The notes beneath the pieces are model-generated. The model did no database searches and was not told the DNA's origin. It saw only the letters and a list, made by a program, of their open reading frames with translations. From assembly GCF_902459465.1 (NCBI RefSeq), contig NC_047065.1:18928204-18992203 (forward strand): 64,000 bases of DNA. Reading direction: 5' to 3'. Numbering within the stretch: the stretch's first letter is position 1; every line of letters starts with the position of its first letter. The position numbers and the translations under genes were made by a program. Shown in pieces: positions 1 to 12,333 of this stretch. This DNA comes from Asterias rubens. Its lineage: Eukaryota; Echinodermata; Asteroidea; Forcipulatida; Asteriidae.

Positions 1-317
1 AAGAATTTCATCTTAGAGGCCATTTTTATTTTGCAAAGGGCACTTCGATTTCTTTGATAGAAAGGCATAAGACTGTGTAACAATTCCTGTACAGTGGAGT
101 GTAAGTTTAATTACACCTCCAGCAGCATATTTAAACTACACTGTATGTAAATTCTAAAACAATTTTGTCTAGGTCTAAAACAAAATTAAGAAATTAGGCC
201 CTGGCTTTACTTTTCTTAACTTGCATCAGTCTCGAGTTACAGAGTAAAAAATTCCCAGAACGCTTTTAAGATCCAGAAGTGAACAGTGATACCTAACTGA
301 CTGTGTCTTTCTCTCAC

Positions 318-3300
318 CATATGGCACAGAAGGGTTAACAAGGCTTGTAGAGGAGCAGTGAACAGCAGCGATATCATAAAATCCACACTTGGTCGTTAGA
401 CTGATGTCAAACAGACACTGTGTAAGGTTGCTCTCTGTACCGTGACATCTGAATCCAGTTATCAGTGCATCCCTGGAGCTTGTATCTCTAAAATATTAAT
501 CATGATATTACAGATAGGGTCACAGATTGTTTTTTGTCCAAATAATGCTTATTTAAAGGAATATTACAGAAGTGGTAAACAAAAAATTATATGACAGTTA
601 AAAAACATCCTGTGAAATACTTCTGTCAAAAATGTTTTATTTGATGAGAAATAAATAAAACTAATTTCCCCGCTTGGAGTTTATTGCTCAAAAACGGTGT
701 ATTCTTTTTTGATATCATACAAAATGTGTAATCAGTTTTTCACCATTTTCTCAGGACCCAGATAGCAATTTTAAACATCCAGTTTACATGTATATGGTGG
801 ATTACATAAAGTGCTTACACTGCCAGCAACTGTTTTGTAAGCAAAAAAACAATTCTGTAAAGTTCCTTTAAAGGCACAATTACAACGAAAGATACAGTGA
901 AAATTACATGTGAAGGTTTCGGCTGAAGACAGAAGGCCTTGAGTTCCACACTTGAAGGGGCACAGCAGTTTCCCTCTGGTAAGGGGCACTTCTATGTAGA
1001 AAATTTGAGTTTTGTTTTGATTGGAACCTTGCCGAGGGCACCACATCAACTGGTAGAAGTTGATTAGGGTTGATAGTCCATATCACAGTCAGCGTTTAAA
1101 CGGTCGAGCCTAATTGTCATGCCTCATGCAGCCTCAACATCATTCCTGACTTTTGCTTGTTGCTAATATAGGCCTACACAATAGCTCTACCAAAACTCAC
1201 TTGTCTTATAACTCACTTGTATTCTTGAGTGTAGCGTAGAGTGTACAGCGGCCAGCCAGCAGCAAAACCCATTGACCGGCAAGTAACGTTAGCTTCCCTC
1301 TCACTCCATAACCCATCATTGCAGATATTCCACCATTGTCCGTTATAAAACGTTTGTAAATGCCCCTCGTCTGGATTAGCAGAACCAGCCAAGCGGATTT
1401 TTTCTCCTGTCAAACAAAACAAACCGTATTTATATTTCATCAAATTTTTATATGGTTGCTCCGGCTTTCAATCTCTGTCCTCTCGTCTGAAGGCACATGC
1501 AATTGTCAAAAAACTAATCTGGACCCGGAACTTATTAAGGCCGTTTCCAAAACGGCAACTTTGACTACAGCTACATAGGCCGAAACTCGCGATCTAGCCG
1601 CAGCTTTAGCTGAAGTCAACGTTTTGGACACCACCGGCAATTAGTACTTGCCTGGAAGCGAGGAAGGCTCCAGACTACACTTGACCCCACTCACATCAGC
1701 GTCGCAAAACTCAGCCGGTCGTATCCTGTGAGGGCACTCCAGCAAGTACTTCTCATTTCCGACGCAATCCAGGAATCGCAGCCCATAGGAGTACGAGTCC
1801 AGATCCGTATAGAATTGATTGCTTGTGAAGGTCTCGAGCGCGTACTCATAACCCAATTCACGACAAACAACTGTTGCGTCTCTTGTGTCGAACGAATCGC
1901 TGCAAACCATCCAGTCAGACTGAAATGGCCTCAGTTGAATACTGCCCTCTGTGTCGTCTTTGCCAAAAATTAACTCCAGGAGATATGGCGGTTCAGAATC
2001 ACCTACACAGGCACAGAAAGTAAATGATAAGTGGGAGTGATTTCAAACATTGCATATAGAAGAAAGTGGGCAAAATTGTTCAAAAAGCTGTTAAGCTGAA
2101 ATGTCTGCTTAGGCGGCAAGAAATAACCTGTCACAGTAATGGTAACTGTACGGTGCTCTGGCTGGAAACCTATCTTTGCTAAGCATAAGTATTTTTGTGC
2201 TTGAGCTAGTTTTGAGCTTACAAGCTTGATGAAATTTCATAGATGCTAATCACACAAATTTGCTTTACCAACCAAATTTCCATATGATTTTCAGGATTTA
2301 TAAGCAAACAAAAGCTGAATACCTGCAGTAACAAGCACTATGTAACAAATGGAAATTTGGCTGGTAATCCTGTTTTTATCTGGGAAGAAATTTCATGCTT
2401 AGCAAATTGTTGTGCTTAGCAGCTCTATGAAACTGGGCCCTGGTCTGAAGATAACACCATATAATCCAGGCTTGTGAATGGTCAGATAGCTGGAAGTTAT
2501 TATGTACAAACTTTGAAGCATCACAAGCAAATTCTCACAGGCCTTTTCACGCAGGCAACAAAGGCATTTGCCTCCATTCCCCCTGGTTTTTGCCTTGGCG
2601 CCCTTGAAATGTTCCAGTTGAAACTTATAATTTCCACCAGGGTGCCCTTTATCAAGGAGAAAATGCTTTGGTGCCCTTGCCCTTTCAGAAACGAAGCATA
2701 AAGGCCTGTTCTTACCTTCATTAGGTTTACACACTACCAGTACATCATACATTCTGGGCGAACCATGGCCACACCAATGATTCTTTGACGGCTCATAATC
2801 ACACTCCGTAAGCCTTGTTTCGTTACCGATACAAGAAATATCTCTCGTCCCGACACCCTCCATTGAGTAGTCTTCCAATACCTCCCAGGATGACAACGCT
2901 GTGGGATAGCCGAGCTGCCTGCAGGTAACGATGGCTTCTTTCAGAGTCCATGTAAAGCGTGGAAGGCAGAGTTTACCCCATGCTTCCCCGCTGAAGATTT
3001 GAACTCGTCCACTGCTGGCACTGTAACCACCGACAAGGCGTACAGAGAATTCTGGTGAATATGAGTTGAGGTTTAAATTACATTAATTGGTTTGCAGGAG
3101 GAACAAATTTCATCCTTCAGTTTTTAATTTAACTCAAAATGTAATTGTAAAACCAACAACTGAAAACTTCATCAAATTAGGAAAACTCAACTTTTGTGGA
3201 AAGAAAACACCATAAAAATACTTTTCTCAATGATTTGTTTTCATGCCAGAATTAAAGGAACACGTTGCCTTTGATCGGTCGAGTTGGTCTTTGAAAAGCG

Positions 3301-4243
3301 TTCTGTAACCGTTTGTTGTAAAATGTTTATGGTTAGAGAGATATTGCAAAAGTAGAATACAATGATCTACACAAATATGCCTCCCATTTATCCATAAATG
3401 GCCACCTTGATTGTTCGCGACGTAAAAGGAAAAACATGCAATTTTGAGTGATACTTGTGTAGATCATTATATTCTACTTTTAAAACATCTTTCTAACCAT
3501 ATGCATTTCTCACAAACGGTTTCAAACGCTTTTAATAGACCAACTCGTCCGATCCAAGGCAACGCGTTCCTTTAACATATTTATAACAAAATTTCAACAC
3601 AGGTATAATTTGTAAGTTGTGTGCATTTGAGTGACTGACACTGGAGCAGTATAAAAGAGGATTTATCTCATTAGACTTTTTGGAATCCTAGACAGAACTG
3701 ACAGATATTATAAGACTGATGAGTCAAGGTACAAATTTTATTACACCGCCCTTTTTAGTGTTTTAGAGTTTACTGGTCGCGAGTTTCAACCAAGCTTAAA
3801 TACATACAATACATGTTTTATTTCATACTTCTATTTTGCACAACATATGAGATTGAGAATACCATGATACGTGAGTTTTATTTCTAGACTTTAAAAATAT
3901 GTAATAAATATAAAATTAAAACAAAAGTAAGTTTTTATTGATAATTTCTGATATAAATTATAACAAGTAGGGCCTACCAATCAACTGTTCATAAATAATA
4001 ATAAAAATCACCAAAACGGGCTGGTCTGTTTTGATGATTTTGTTTACTGGCCATCGATCATGGCCATGTAATTTTATGACTTATGAGCAGAAAACACATA
4101 CCAGCTGGAGCAGGCGATTGCGGTAGAACTGTTGTATTTACAGCAACAGCAATAGCACATGTTGACAGTGTTAACCACAACAAGCCCAGCTTGAATGTCC
4201 TAGCTCTACAAAGATGGATGCCGAACATTGCCGTTGGTTGCAT
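318..4243 (-). CDS. SRCR-domain protein, 5' part (signal peptide + 3 SRCR domains); continues past the left edge
   Basis: Spliced minus-strand gene; coding exons in order are 4243-4102, 3051-2716, 2002-1652, 1406-1217 and 487-318. Exon 1 carries a hydrophobic signal peptide (core LGLLWLTLSTCAIAVA). An alternative ATG lies five codons further in, and the frame stays open upstream of 4243, so the start is probable rather than certain. Exons 2 and 3 each encode one whole SRCR domain flanked by phase-1 introns; the third SRCR domain is split over exons 4 and 5 by a phase-2 intron. Each domain shows six cysteines in the group A pattern (for example VTCRQLG, SCIGNE, VVC). All exon phases agree. The exon 3 donor reads CCAG|GCAAGT, a GC-AG intron. 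The last exon ends with a phase-1 donor, so more domains should follow to the left. SRCR proteins act as secreted or membrane receptors, often in innate immunity; this protein's ligand is unknown. Confidence 0.88.
555..880. repeat. MITE-like repeat, family E (partial)
   Basis: Intronic sequence that resembles 24500-24880. Shared blocks include one on 'gtggattacataaagtgctt', a 'ccaaacgcggagtt'-like stretch and 'ttctgtaaagttcctttaaa' at the end. It has no coding content and is interpreted as a short non-autonomous DNA element inside an SRCR gene intron. Confidence 0.45.
3252..3575. mobile_element. MITE family D, complete copy
   Basis: The ends are inverted: 'ttaaaggaacacgttgcctt' on the left and its near complement 'aaggcaacgcgttcctttaa' on the right. 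The inner part is also partly self-complementary (AAAGTAGAATACAATGATCT against GATCATTATATTCTACTTTT). About 320 bp with no ORF. Other copies lie at 49064-49337 and, in part, at 12870-13025. It sits in the first intron of the SRCR gene. Confidence 0.7.
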
Positions 4244-6104
4244 ATTGAAGACGAATTCCGGAACGACGTATAAAAAGCAGTTTCTTCTTCTTCTTCCTTT
4301 AAAGTTTGACGATGGACAAATAGAGGAATGTAGGCGTGGCACGTTCTCTTGACAGTTGCAAAGCAGAATGCAGAACACTGAATCTGTGTCTACGTACTTA
4401 CTACCACCTAGCACCAGACACAAGTCTAGCCATAAACAGGACATAAACTCTGCTAGTCCATATGGAGGTATAGGATTAGAGAAAGGACCATTCAACTGCA
4501 AGGGGTCACACAGTATTACTTTTTAACACTCGTGACACAATTTATTACATACACAGAGCGACAAATCGATCATGTTGACATGCTGTTTTCATTAACTGTT
4601 TGTTTACAGCCGGACGTCCATACAAGAAGCCCAATTCTGCACGTCGTCAAGCACACACATCATAACATGGATGCCTCCTTTTTGACAGATGTTTGAGCGC
4701 ATTTTAGGTATTTGCCCAATCGGTAGATTGCGCTGCTCAATTTTAGGATGCTTTCGTTATTCTCAAATTGCGCGCTCAATCTGCACAATCCTCCATAAAC
4801 ACTTGAGCAATGTGTGTGTTTTTTTTTTTTGTTTTTTTTTTTTTGGGGGGGGGGGGGGCGGGTTAGACTGATTTGGTACATTCCATTTTGAAAATAAGTG
4901 ATGACCATTACAAAACGAAAGGATACCCATGTATAACGTTAACATTGTCAGAGGTGCTCAGGTTTTTCGTTAAAAACTAAAACAGAAATGCGTAAAAATG
5001 TCAACCACAATTTCCAGCTTACACTTTTCGTGTATGAATGGGCCGGGGTCGAACCAGGTGGAACTTCCATTACTAAACGTCTCCCCAATAGAATGGCTGC
5101 AAATATCAACATAATGTAAACAAGTTATCTTTTTGAACATTTGCTGCAGGAAATTTTAATTTCTGAGGCAACCACATCTAATTAATGTAGTATTGTTTTA
5201 TCCTTGTGCATTGCAAGTAGATTATTATGTAACTGAAATTAAGCGCTTACTTCTCAGAGAAGAGAACTTGTCTTTTCAAAGACTATGGAGAACCAAATTC
5301 ACCACCGTGCCTTTTCGCTTGGGCTGATTTTAGTTTAACATTTCCACTAATTCTTGAATCTGTGAATTACCAAGCAAAGATTGCAAAGAGTGGGGTACCC
5401 ATGGACAGCCAGCCACCCCTGGTGCTAAGCGCATGGGGTAAGAGAAGTGGGATGGGAGACGACAAGGAAGGAATGGGTACCTTTTTATAATCAACTAGAG
5501 TTTTGCATTACCAAGAGAGTTTTTATTGGTATTTTCAGTACTTTTACATACATGTAAATACTAGCGTAAATTGTATTCTTGGGATTAATAATAATATGGT
5601 AATATATGTGAGTTTACCAATTTCAGCACACAGTAAATATCACTAGGTTGGTAAATTGGTTTGAATCCTCTAGGTTTCAAAAATCACACCATCCAACCAT
5701 TCTGTCACAATTTCATCAACTTTTAGGCAATACTGTATCAGTGACAATGCTGATAAGTGGAATTATGTTTTGTTGATTTTGTGCACCATAACGTACACGC
5801 CACAAAAGACACAAGAAATGACCACACAAAATCAGAGTTAAAACCTCAACCTCTTAAAATTAAAATAAAAGACCTAAAGGTTGAAAGAACATTCAAATGT
5901 TGTCTCCTCTCACCTTTGCATTATTTCAGACAGAAATCTTTCAGCGAAAGACAAGTACTTGTGTGAAATTTCTAATCAGTGAGATTCCAACTCTTAAACT
6001 GTTGTATTTTGACAATGACCAATTCAGTACTTTACTTTCATTAGTTGTGATATACTTCCCAACAGGGGTCTGTTTTGGCAGGGCTTAACCAATAACTGTT
6101 TTAG

Positions 6105-6509
6105 TTAAAGGCAGTGGACACTATTGGTAATTGCTCCAAAAAATTATTAGCATAAAACCTTTCTTGGTGACGAGTAATGGGGAGAGGTTGATGGTATAAA
6201 ACATTGTGAGAAACGGCTCCCTCTGAAGTGCCATAGTTTTCGAGAAAGAAGAAATTTTCCACGAATTTGATTTCGAGACCTCAGATTTAGAACTTGAGGT
6301 CTCGAAATCAACCATCTAAACGTACACAACTTCGTGTTACAAGGGTGTTTTTTCTTTCATTATTATCTCGCAAGTTCGATGACCGATTGAGCTCAAATTT
6401 TCACAGGTTTGTTATTTTATGCATATGTTGAGAATGAGATACACCAACTGTGAAGGCTAGTCTTTGACAATTACTAATAGTGTTACTAATAGTGTCCACT
6501 GCCTTTAAA
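6105..6509. mobile_element. MITE family A, full-length copy
   Basis: Reference copy of the commonest repeat in the window. It starts 'ttaaaggcagtggacactat' and ends with the inverted 'atagtgtccactgcctttaa'. At 6267-6311 it has an inner hairpin (GATTTCGAGACCTCA ... TGAGGTCTCGAAATC). There is no ORF. Further copies lie at 7877, 9824, 37202, 40238, 49332/51505 and 54757, with fragments at 27343, 63275 and 63905. Terminal inverted repeats, a size of about 400 bp and AT-rich termini fit a miniature inverted-repeat transposable element. Confidence 0.85.
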
Positions 6510-7123
6510 CTTGCCATTGGTAGATCACTGGCCATTAATCAAAACAAGTGTTGGTTTTGATCAAGAAAACCCACTCCTGATGTCGCATAGAGTGTCAAGT
6601 GTTACCATACTGCTGCTAGTTTCAATTTGGAAAATTGATGTACTGTATCTTTTAAACTAAATCAACCTTAAAAGTTATGAGAAGAAAGGATGATACAATA
6701 TCCATCCAGTACAAGAGAGCTCGGAATAAAATAAAATACAAACACTAATTCCAAAAAGTGTGATTAGCACTAAACATTCCAACTGTCTCTTTTATGAACC
6801 CCCTCTGACCCCTGTTAAGAAAGTGCACTTTTCCAATAAATTGTTACGAAGAAACTGTAAGCTAGAGTCGGGGCCTGATCCCCAAGCAGAGGTTCTTATC
6901 TGACAGGGATGTGATTTTTGATTTTTTTTTAAATTCCTACCCCCATAACTTAGATCAAATTCATAAGAAAATGAAAATAAAACCATATTGAACACCCCAG
7001 ATTGCAATGTAGGGCTTCAAAACCAAGGATAAATGTTTGTAAGCCAGGCTTCGCACTCGGAAGATTTTGAGTTTTGTGCTCATAGTTCAGGGGTTGCTTT
7101 CAACAGCCTATCACATCCATGTA

Positions 7124-7464
7124 GGGTGTCGTGGCCAAGCGGATAAGAGCATCGAACTCTGGTGCTTCTGTTCAGCAGAGTGTGGGTTTGAATCCCGGTC
7201 GTGACACTTGAGCAAGATACTTAACTATAATTGCTTCTCTCCACCCAGTGGTAAATGGGTACCAGTGAGGGCAGAGATGGTTCTTGTGATTGATTTAGCC
7301 GAGTAGTGCATATAAATGTTGCACAAGGCTGTATACTCCCCAGGGAGCTTAGATGGTTTAAGGAGTGAATTTAGGCCCAGTGACCAGGAGTAATAATGTG
7401 AAGTGCTTTGGGACGCCCTCCGGGTGTGAAAAGCGCTATATAAAAATGGGTTATTATTATTATT
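7124..7464 (+). mobile_element. tRNA-derived SINE with LINE-like 3' tail (family S1)
   Basis: The 5' part resembles a tRNA with A-box-like 'gtggccaagcggataag' and B-box-like 'gggtttgaatccc'. The 3' part carries 'aagtgctttgggacgccctc' and 'aaagcgctatataaaaatgg' followed by (att)n, a tail shared with CR1/L2-type LINEs. Partial copies of the head lie at 9048-9125, 13586-13741 (minus), 22905-22980 and 54648-54745; tail-only copies lie at 27420-27595 and 20338-20405 (minus). It is a mobile element, not a functional tRNA gene. Confidence 0.8.
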
Positions 7465-7876
7465 AATATTGTATCAATCCAGTCACACTATCATATAATT
7501 GATTAAACATGATTGCATTGTATTTGAAATTTGTTGAGGAAAAATTAAATAGGGTATCAGTGGGAAACAATGTACTTTACATAAAGAGCACTGTTATAAA
7601 GAGGTTCAGGCCCCAATTTCAAAGACCTGCTCAAGCATAAAAAGTAGCTATAAGCACAACGCAGCTTACTGGATTAAAGGCCGAATCACACTGCAGCGAA
7701 TAACAAAATGAGTTTTTGCGTATTCTGTGAGGAGCAATTCGACCAATAGCATGCATTCTCTTTGCGTCATGATCGTTTTCATAATCACTGCAGTGTGACT
7801 CGGCCTTTTAGGCAGCTAAAATACCATTATGTGACTGGTATGGTATCCTGCTTGTTTCTGCTTAGCAGAATATTGC

Positions 7877-8262
7877 TAAAGGCAGTGGACACTATTGGTA
7901 ATTACTCAAAATAGTTATTATCATAAAACCTTACTTGATATGAGCAATGGGGAGAGGTTGATAGTATAAAACATTGTGAGAAATCGCGCCCTCTGAAGTA
8001 ATGAAGTTTTTGAGAAAGAAGTAAGATTTCCACGAATTTGATTTTGAGATCTCAAGTTTAGAATTTGAGGTCTCGAAATCAAGCATCAGAAAGCACACAA
8101 CTTCGTGTGACAAGGGTGTTTTTTTCGTTCACAGTTATCTCACAACTCCGACAACCAATTGAGCTCAATTTTTCACAGGTTTGTTATGTTATGCATATGT
8201 TGAGATACACCAAGTGATAAGACTGGTCTTTGACAATTACCAATAGTGTTCACTGTCTTTAA
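7877..8262. mobile_element. MITE family A copy
   Basis: Starts 'taaaggcagtggacactatt' and ends 'accaatagtgttcactgtct'. The central hairpin around GAGATCTCAAGTTTAG / GAGGTCTCGAAATC is kept. About 386 bp, 3' of IPO4. Confidence 0.8.
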
Positions 8263-8735
8263 GCATCATTCTCTGCTTAAGCAGCTCTATGTAATTCTGA
8301 AGTCTAGAATCTCATTTCTGCTTTGAAAAAAAGAAAAAAATCTGATAAATCTACTCTGCGGTAGTAGAATATATAGCAAGACAGTTCTCTAAAGACAAAC
8401 CCTACCTGGCAAGTAGATACACACATGGTATTACCGCAAACCAAATATATATTAAATTTCCATTGTTTACTAGATCTGAGCTTGCAAATCTGAGACGGTG
8501 GATTTACCTGGTTAGTCTGCTGCCACCTAGAGTCTACCCAAAAGTCTCAAATTAAGCCACTCAAATCATCCACAGCGCTTGATAATAAAATAACTCTTCT
8601 CTTTCAAAAGGAAATTGTTGCAAGGGGCACATTACTCTACAATTCATTGTAAACAACAGTACAATTTTTTGGCATGACTTGATTAAAAACTTGGCAAATT
8701 CTTTTACAATTGTTGTGCATTAGATGATTACGGGG

Positions 8736-11700
8736 TCATGTGCCCACCTTGTTGGTTGAGGACAGAACGAGGTTGAGCTTCGCTGAGAGATGCTCCGGGA
8801 GGGAGAGTAGGACGGAGTTAAAGACGTCTGGCTGGTGTTGACATGAGCTACGAATCACCTCCACAATGCAGGATGTGCTAACTGTAACAAGAAAATATAC
8901 ACACAAATTATGTGTCAACATAAACCACAAGGTATGACAAAATGAAAAAAACAGCAACAAACCTATGTTGCAATGACAAAAAGCTTCCAGTGCAGAACCC
9001 AAAACAATTTGTTTGGGGGCAAGCTGTAAAAGTTCCAGACAGAATTGTATGGCTTATTTGAGTGATAAGAGCATCCGACTCATCCTCTGGTGTTTCTGGT
9101 CAGCAGAGTATCAATTAATAGACTGATCCATTAGTCTCCGACCACGACGCACGTATGAGCAAGAACTGCCGTGTGCGCCAATCATGTGGGACTTTACTTG
9201 TCGGGCCTTCGTTGCGTTGTGATTGGTCAATACGCAATGGGGCGGAGCTTAATGGATCTGTCTCATGCTCTGTCCTTGAGATAATAGAAGCTTCTTATAT
9301 ACCGCTCATTACTGCCACTCAGCGACACTCGTGGCACTATAACATACATATTTTTCCTGCAAGGTATGTGGGACTTTGTTTGAATCGTGAGAACTCTCCT
9401 TTCACATAGCACCATGTAATGATTGAAAAGCTGCTGTGGCACAATATGCTGCCAATCAAACCAGGAACACAGCGCCGAACCAGAAGGGATATTAAGCCTG
9501 AGGCCCTGTCTAGGATAGTCCTTGTAAAAGAACACAGACCACAGCTTACAGTCGAGGGTCCGGCCAACACAAATTGATCAATAACAGACCCAAACATCCC
9601 AGCATTACTTTCTTACATTCTTTGAGTTGTGGTTGATCTAATTGATCAGCTAGTATTGCCAGTAGGTTAGGCAGACTCTGCAGGATGGTAGCATCGCCTG
9701 ATTGGTACAGCTTCAATATACATCCATACACTGTATCATTCTCTTCGAGGTCATCCTTTAATGGTAGGAACTTTAACAGCATCGGCACAACCTGTCCGCA
9801 GAAAACAAAAATAACAGCAATGCTTTAAAGGCACTGGATACTATTGGTAATTCACTGTTAGCATAAAAATTTACTTGTTAACAATCAATGGAGAGCTGTT
9901 GGTAGTATAAAATACTGTGAGAAACGGCTCCCTCTGAAGTAACGTAGTTTTCGAGAAAGAAACTATTTTCCACTTAAATATTTGAATTTGATTTCGAGAC
10001 TTCAGAATTAGAGCATCTGAAATCAAGCATCTGAAAGTAGACAACCTCGTGTTACAAGGGTGTTTTTTCTTCCATTATTATCTCGCAACTTCAACGACCG
10101 ATTGCGTTCAAATTTTCACAAGTTTGTTATTTTTTGCATATGTTGAGACATACCAAGTGAGAAGACTGGTCTTTGACAATTACCATAGGTGTCCAGTGTC
10201 TTTAAAAGGTTTTGATACCTTTTTTTATATCAAGTTTTAGACCATGACATGGATCCCTACTCACTGTGAATGAAGATGTACGTGTATGCATATAATTTAC
10301 TAGTTTTTTATAATTCAGAAGTTTAATAATAATAATAATGGAAATTTATATAGCGCCCATCCATGTTTACATGCTGTTGGCGCATTCAGAAGTTTCAGCT
10401 TCATTAGTTGAGTTGAATTGAGTTGAATTGAATGGTTTATTCGTCAAGTATATAAAAATACATGAAACTGACAATCCTATTGTACAACAACATATAAAAT
10501 ATTAAAATGTAAAATTGCACAAGTTATACCACAATACCACATAAAACAATAACCATAATGTAAGAAAAAAACATTAACATTTATATAAAAAACAAACAAA
10601 CAAACAAACAAACAAACAAACAAACAAACAAACAAACAAACAAACAAACAAACAAACAAACAAACAAACAAACAAACAAACATGAAGGCCAAATTGCACA
10701 GGAGATGCCAGAAAATCAAATAAAACAATAATAAACAATTAGTTTGAGAAAAAAAGGTGAAAATCAGAGAGCAATGTTTTCAAAAGAGTCACTTAAATTC
10801 GTACATGCTAAAATAGTTTTTGTCTCTCCGAGATGAACACTATTTTTGTGACATTGATTCTACATACCTCCCCGAGGGGTACCAGTGAATGGTTGGTCAT
10901 GATGAGACGACATACTGAAGCGCATACGTTATCGATGACACGTCGGTTGGTTTCCTGCCCCATGACAGATGACAATGCTTGTAGGATATTCGTAAAATGT
11001 CTGATGGTAACACCACACAGTTAAGAAAACATGTAATTCTAAAACGCAGAGTTAAACAAAAAGAATTAATCTAAGCTCGATCTGAGCAAATAAAAAAAAT
11101 TATCAACTCAGATCTCGCTTAGATTCAACAAGAAGCTTCAAAACACCCCTGTTTCTTAGTACAAATTTAATCTAATAGGTCACTTGTGATTATTCGAGGT
11201 TGAAAAATAAACCACACACACAAACACACAGTCGTGTTTGAACATTACGTTGGAGGACACCTGTTGTACTTTCTATTGTTCCTGTATTGAAGCAATCCCT
11301 ATTGGTTTTGTACTTGAATGACTAGTGAGGACCCATGAAAACAAAGAACTGACTAGTGAGGACCTATTGTCCCTATTGAAACATGTACTCAGAGGGTTCA
11401 CCATACATACCCATGTTTTCATGCATTGCCAATAACTGCTTATGTTAGACATGTACCTGTTCGTTGTGCTGTCATTAAGCATTCGAGAGAGGCTCTGCTA
11501 GGGTCAAAACGTCAGGCCACTAGTTACTGGTTAGAAAGCAAATTGCAACAGCTCATTCAATTTTTCTGATTATAGACCGCATTACTATGACGTCACCATT
11601 CAAATATCTGACCTACAACAAGGCGCCTGTACGCGAGTGCGTGGGTGTGTGCGTGCATAAGCTGTAGCAATCAAACCGGGAATGTTGCGTGCTGCATGCT

Positions 11701-12302
11701 TCACTTACGTACGCACATACGGTTTGCCCAACAATATGGCGCCTTTCATAGCAAAAGGATACGGGAAGGCGTCTTCTCCTCCATTCTGCGCCAACACTCC
11801 GAGACCAAAGACTGCATTGCTCCGTACCTCTTCATCTTCATCATGAGCCATGTTAAGGAACACCGGGAGTAGATGCTGCAGGAAGGGACGGGTGGCCTCT
11901 CCCATCCCAACGATGGACTCCGATAACGTTCCTGTTGCAAAAGACTTCTCTGCGCTGGAACAGGATTTCTTCTATGGAGGAATTTTTTTTTTACCTCATC
12001 AGATGGTAAATCCCCCACATAAACTTGCAGGTGACAGGGCTTTTTCCATTGCTGCTACCCAATTATGAAATAGTCTACCCATCCAAACCAGGAACTCCAC
12101 CTTTTCCCCTATTCTGTAGCTGGACAAAAGCGTCTTTGAACTGTCTTGTTTTCTTTTTTCAGTACCTTGTATCCATTAGCGATTTTGCGCTTTGTAAATA
12201 CAATTATTATTAATCTTTAATTTGGTTTGATGAGTTCCTTCTCTCACCGTGCTGGTGATCAGAAGAGGGAGTGTTCCAGCAAAGTATGAGCGTACACCAC
12301 AC

Positions 12303-12333
<31 letters not shown>

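Larger units (their letters stand above)
4502..8735. other. Spacer between the SRCR gene and the IPO4 3' end; repeats only
   Basis: No exon is recognised here. The stretch holds a T-run and G-run at 4820-4859, two MITE family A copies and one tRNA-derived SINE, listed separately. The interval 4860-6100 has AT-rich sequence without recognisable homology. The regulatory region of the SRCR gene and the 3' UTR of IPO4 must lie here, but no polyadenylation signal or promoter could be placed with confidence. Confidence 0.5.

Noticed and set aside
10477..10728. Open frame of repeated CLFV residues
   Set aside because: Translation of the (CAAA)n microsatellite on the minus strand; no evidence of expression.
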